Positions 4,497 through 5,227 of a stretch of DNA of 5,227 nt are shown here, one piece after another (position 1 is the first letter of the stretch; each line of letters starts with the position of its first letter). The translations under genes were made by a program, and so were the position numbers. The DNA comes from Treponemataceae bacterium (GTDB lineage: Bacteria > Spirochaetota > Spirochaetia > Treponematales > Treponemataceae). Where the stretch lies: positions 1 to 5,227 of the forward strand of contig JAKSTS010000087.1 of the NCBI GenBank assembly GCA_024402455.1, read 5' to 3'. The notes under the pieces are model-generated. The model did not search any database and had not been told where the DNA came from. It worked only from the letters and a program-made list of their open reading frames with translations.

Positions 4497-5227
4497 TTTT
4501 TTTATTAAATTCTGTTTTTTTACATTTTTTATCATTAATCTTCCATGCTTTGCACATGCAAATGCAACTTCTGCTTTTAACTATCCTCACATAGATGAAC
4601 TTCAGTCAAGAAACCCTATGTTCAAGCAGTACATGCAGGATGTTGAACAGACTTACAAGCTTATTGCACAGGGAAACAACCCGTTTCTTGGAATTTATTC
4701 ATACACAGGCATAAAGGGCGACACAATAATGACAGTTTCTGCCAGATGTAATATTCCGCAGGAAACAATTGCAACACTAAACAGATTTGCTTCTTCAGAT
4801 GCAATGCTTGAAGGTGTTACAATTCTTTTGCCAACTGTGCCGGGGCTGTTCATATCAACACGCCCAGAAACAACTTTAGAGCACATTCTTTCAAAAAAAG
4901 ACTTTATAGAAAGTGAAACCCCATGTTACACTATTAACAATGAAAAATTCTTTTTCCTGTGCGGAGCACATTTTGAACCGACAGAGCGTGCATTTTATTT
5001 AGACACGGCACTTTCTTCGCCACTGCCGCAGGGCGTGCTCACATCATCATACGGTCAAAGAATAAGCCCGATAACAGGCAAAGAGAAATTCCATCAAGGT
5101 GTTGACCTTGCAGCACCAATTGGAACACCAGTGCTTGCGGCAAGAGGCGGTCTTGTTGAAATAACAGGAACAGATGAAGTTGATGGCAATTACATTGCAC
5201 TAAAACATGATAACAACACACAGAGCC
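4432..5227 (+). CDS. exported LysM-M23 peptidoglycan endopeptidase, 3' end outside window
   Basis: The visible 265 residues form an exported cell-wall enzyme. A long N-terminus (lysine-rich to about residue 20) leads into a hydrophobic core at about 23-38 and a signal peptidase I site after AHA at 41-43. The Cys in LPCF does not make a good lipobox. A LysM-like peptidoglycan-binding domain covers about 88-138 (KGDTIMTVS ... GVTILLPTV). After a spacer, the M23 domain starts near 201 with SSYGQRISPITG, and HQGVD at 221-225 gives the zinc ligands His221 and Asp225. The downstream HxH ligand lies beyond the edge. M23 enzymes cut peptide cross-links; some relatives are inactive regulators, which cannot be judged here. 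The ATG at 4432 has no clear ribosome binding site and lies inside the upstream gene, suggesting coupling; TTG at 4441 or 4447 are alternatives. Confidence 0.85.
   Translation, partial: MEFLHLAQQKQILIKKTEKKSDFFIKFCFFTFFIINLPCFAHANATSAFNYPHIDELQSRNPMFKQYMQDVEQTYKLIAQGNNPFLGIYSYTGIKGDTIMTVSARCNIPQETIATLNRFASSDAMLEGVTILLPTVPGLFISTRPETTLEHILSKKDFIESETPCYTINNEKFFFLCGAHFEPTERAFYLDTALSSPLPQGVLTSSYGQRISPITGKEKFHQGVDLAAPIGTPVLAARGGLVEITGTDEVDGNYIALKHDNNTQS

Noticed and set aside
1..5227. CRISPR array, insertion sequence or phage integration at the tRNA
   Set aside because: No regularly spaced repeats, no transposase or integrase, and no duplicate of the tRNA 3' end were seen in the window.

Overview
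The window is AT-rich bacterial chromosomal DNA with compact, well-spaced genes, strong intrinsic terminators and AAGG/GGAGG-type ribosome binding sites. The set of genes (a 56-residue clostridial-type 2[4Fe-4S] ferredoxin, class I deoxyribose-phosphate aldolase, and an exported LysM plus M23 protein behind a small membrane protein) would fit an anaerobic, low-GC host. A Treponema-like spirochaete is my best guess, with a Firmicute as the alternative. This is inference; no marker gene settles it.

Layout. 1-481: a very AT-rich, apparently decayed end of an unknown gene. It closes with an ATGA overlap onto a 74-residue two-helix membrane protein. 482-713: non-coding, dense with inverted repeats. 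714-1469 (minus): metallo-beta-lactamase-fold hydrolase with its own promoter. 1548-1716 (minus): a complete tRNA-Arg(TCT) transcription unit with a consensus promoter and a strong terminator. 1777-2289 (minus): GNAT-family acetyltransferase with an extended -10 promoter. 2494-2709 (plus): unrecognised 71-residue protein that starts at GTG, followed by an unusually long compound hairpin ending in a U tract. 2898-3638 (minus): deoC. 3829-3999 (plus): ferredoxin, divergent from deoC, with its own promoter and terminator. 4050-4496 (plus): 148-residue four-helix membrane protein. 4432 to the right edge (plus): exported LysM/M23 endopeptidase, overlapping the previous gene by 65 bases and cut by the window end.

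How the genes fit together. Most are independent single-gene units carrying housekeeping functions: deoxyribose catabolism, electron transfer, tRNA and a general hydrolase. Two pairs look translationally linked: the decayed ORF with the small membrane protein at the left end, and the membrane protein with the M23 envelope peptidase at the right end. I see no CRISPR array, transposase or recognisable phage gene. The window is mostly ordinary. The points that deserve a second look are the left-end remnant, the structured spacer at 540-710, the compound hairpin at 2751-2845, the similar inverted repeats in front of three minus-strand genes, and the membrane-protein start lying directly behind a terminator.
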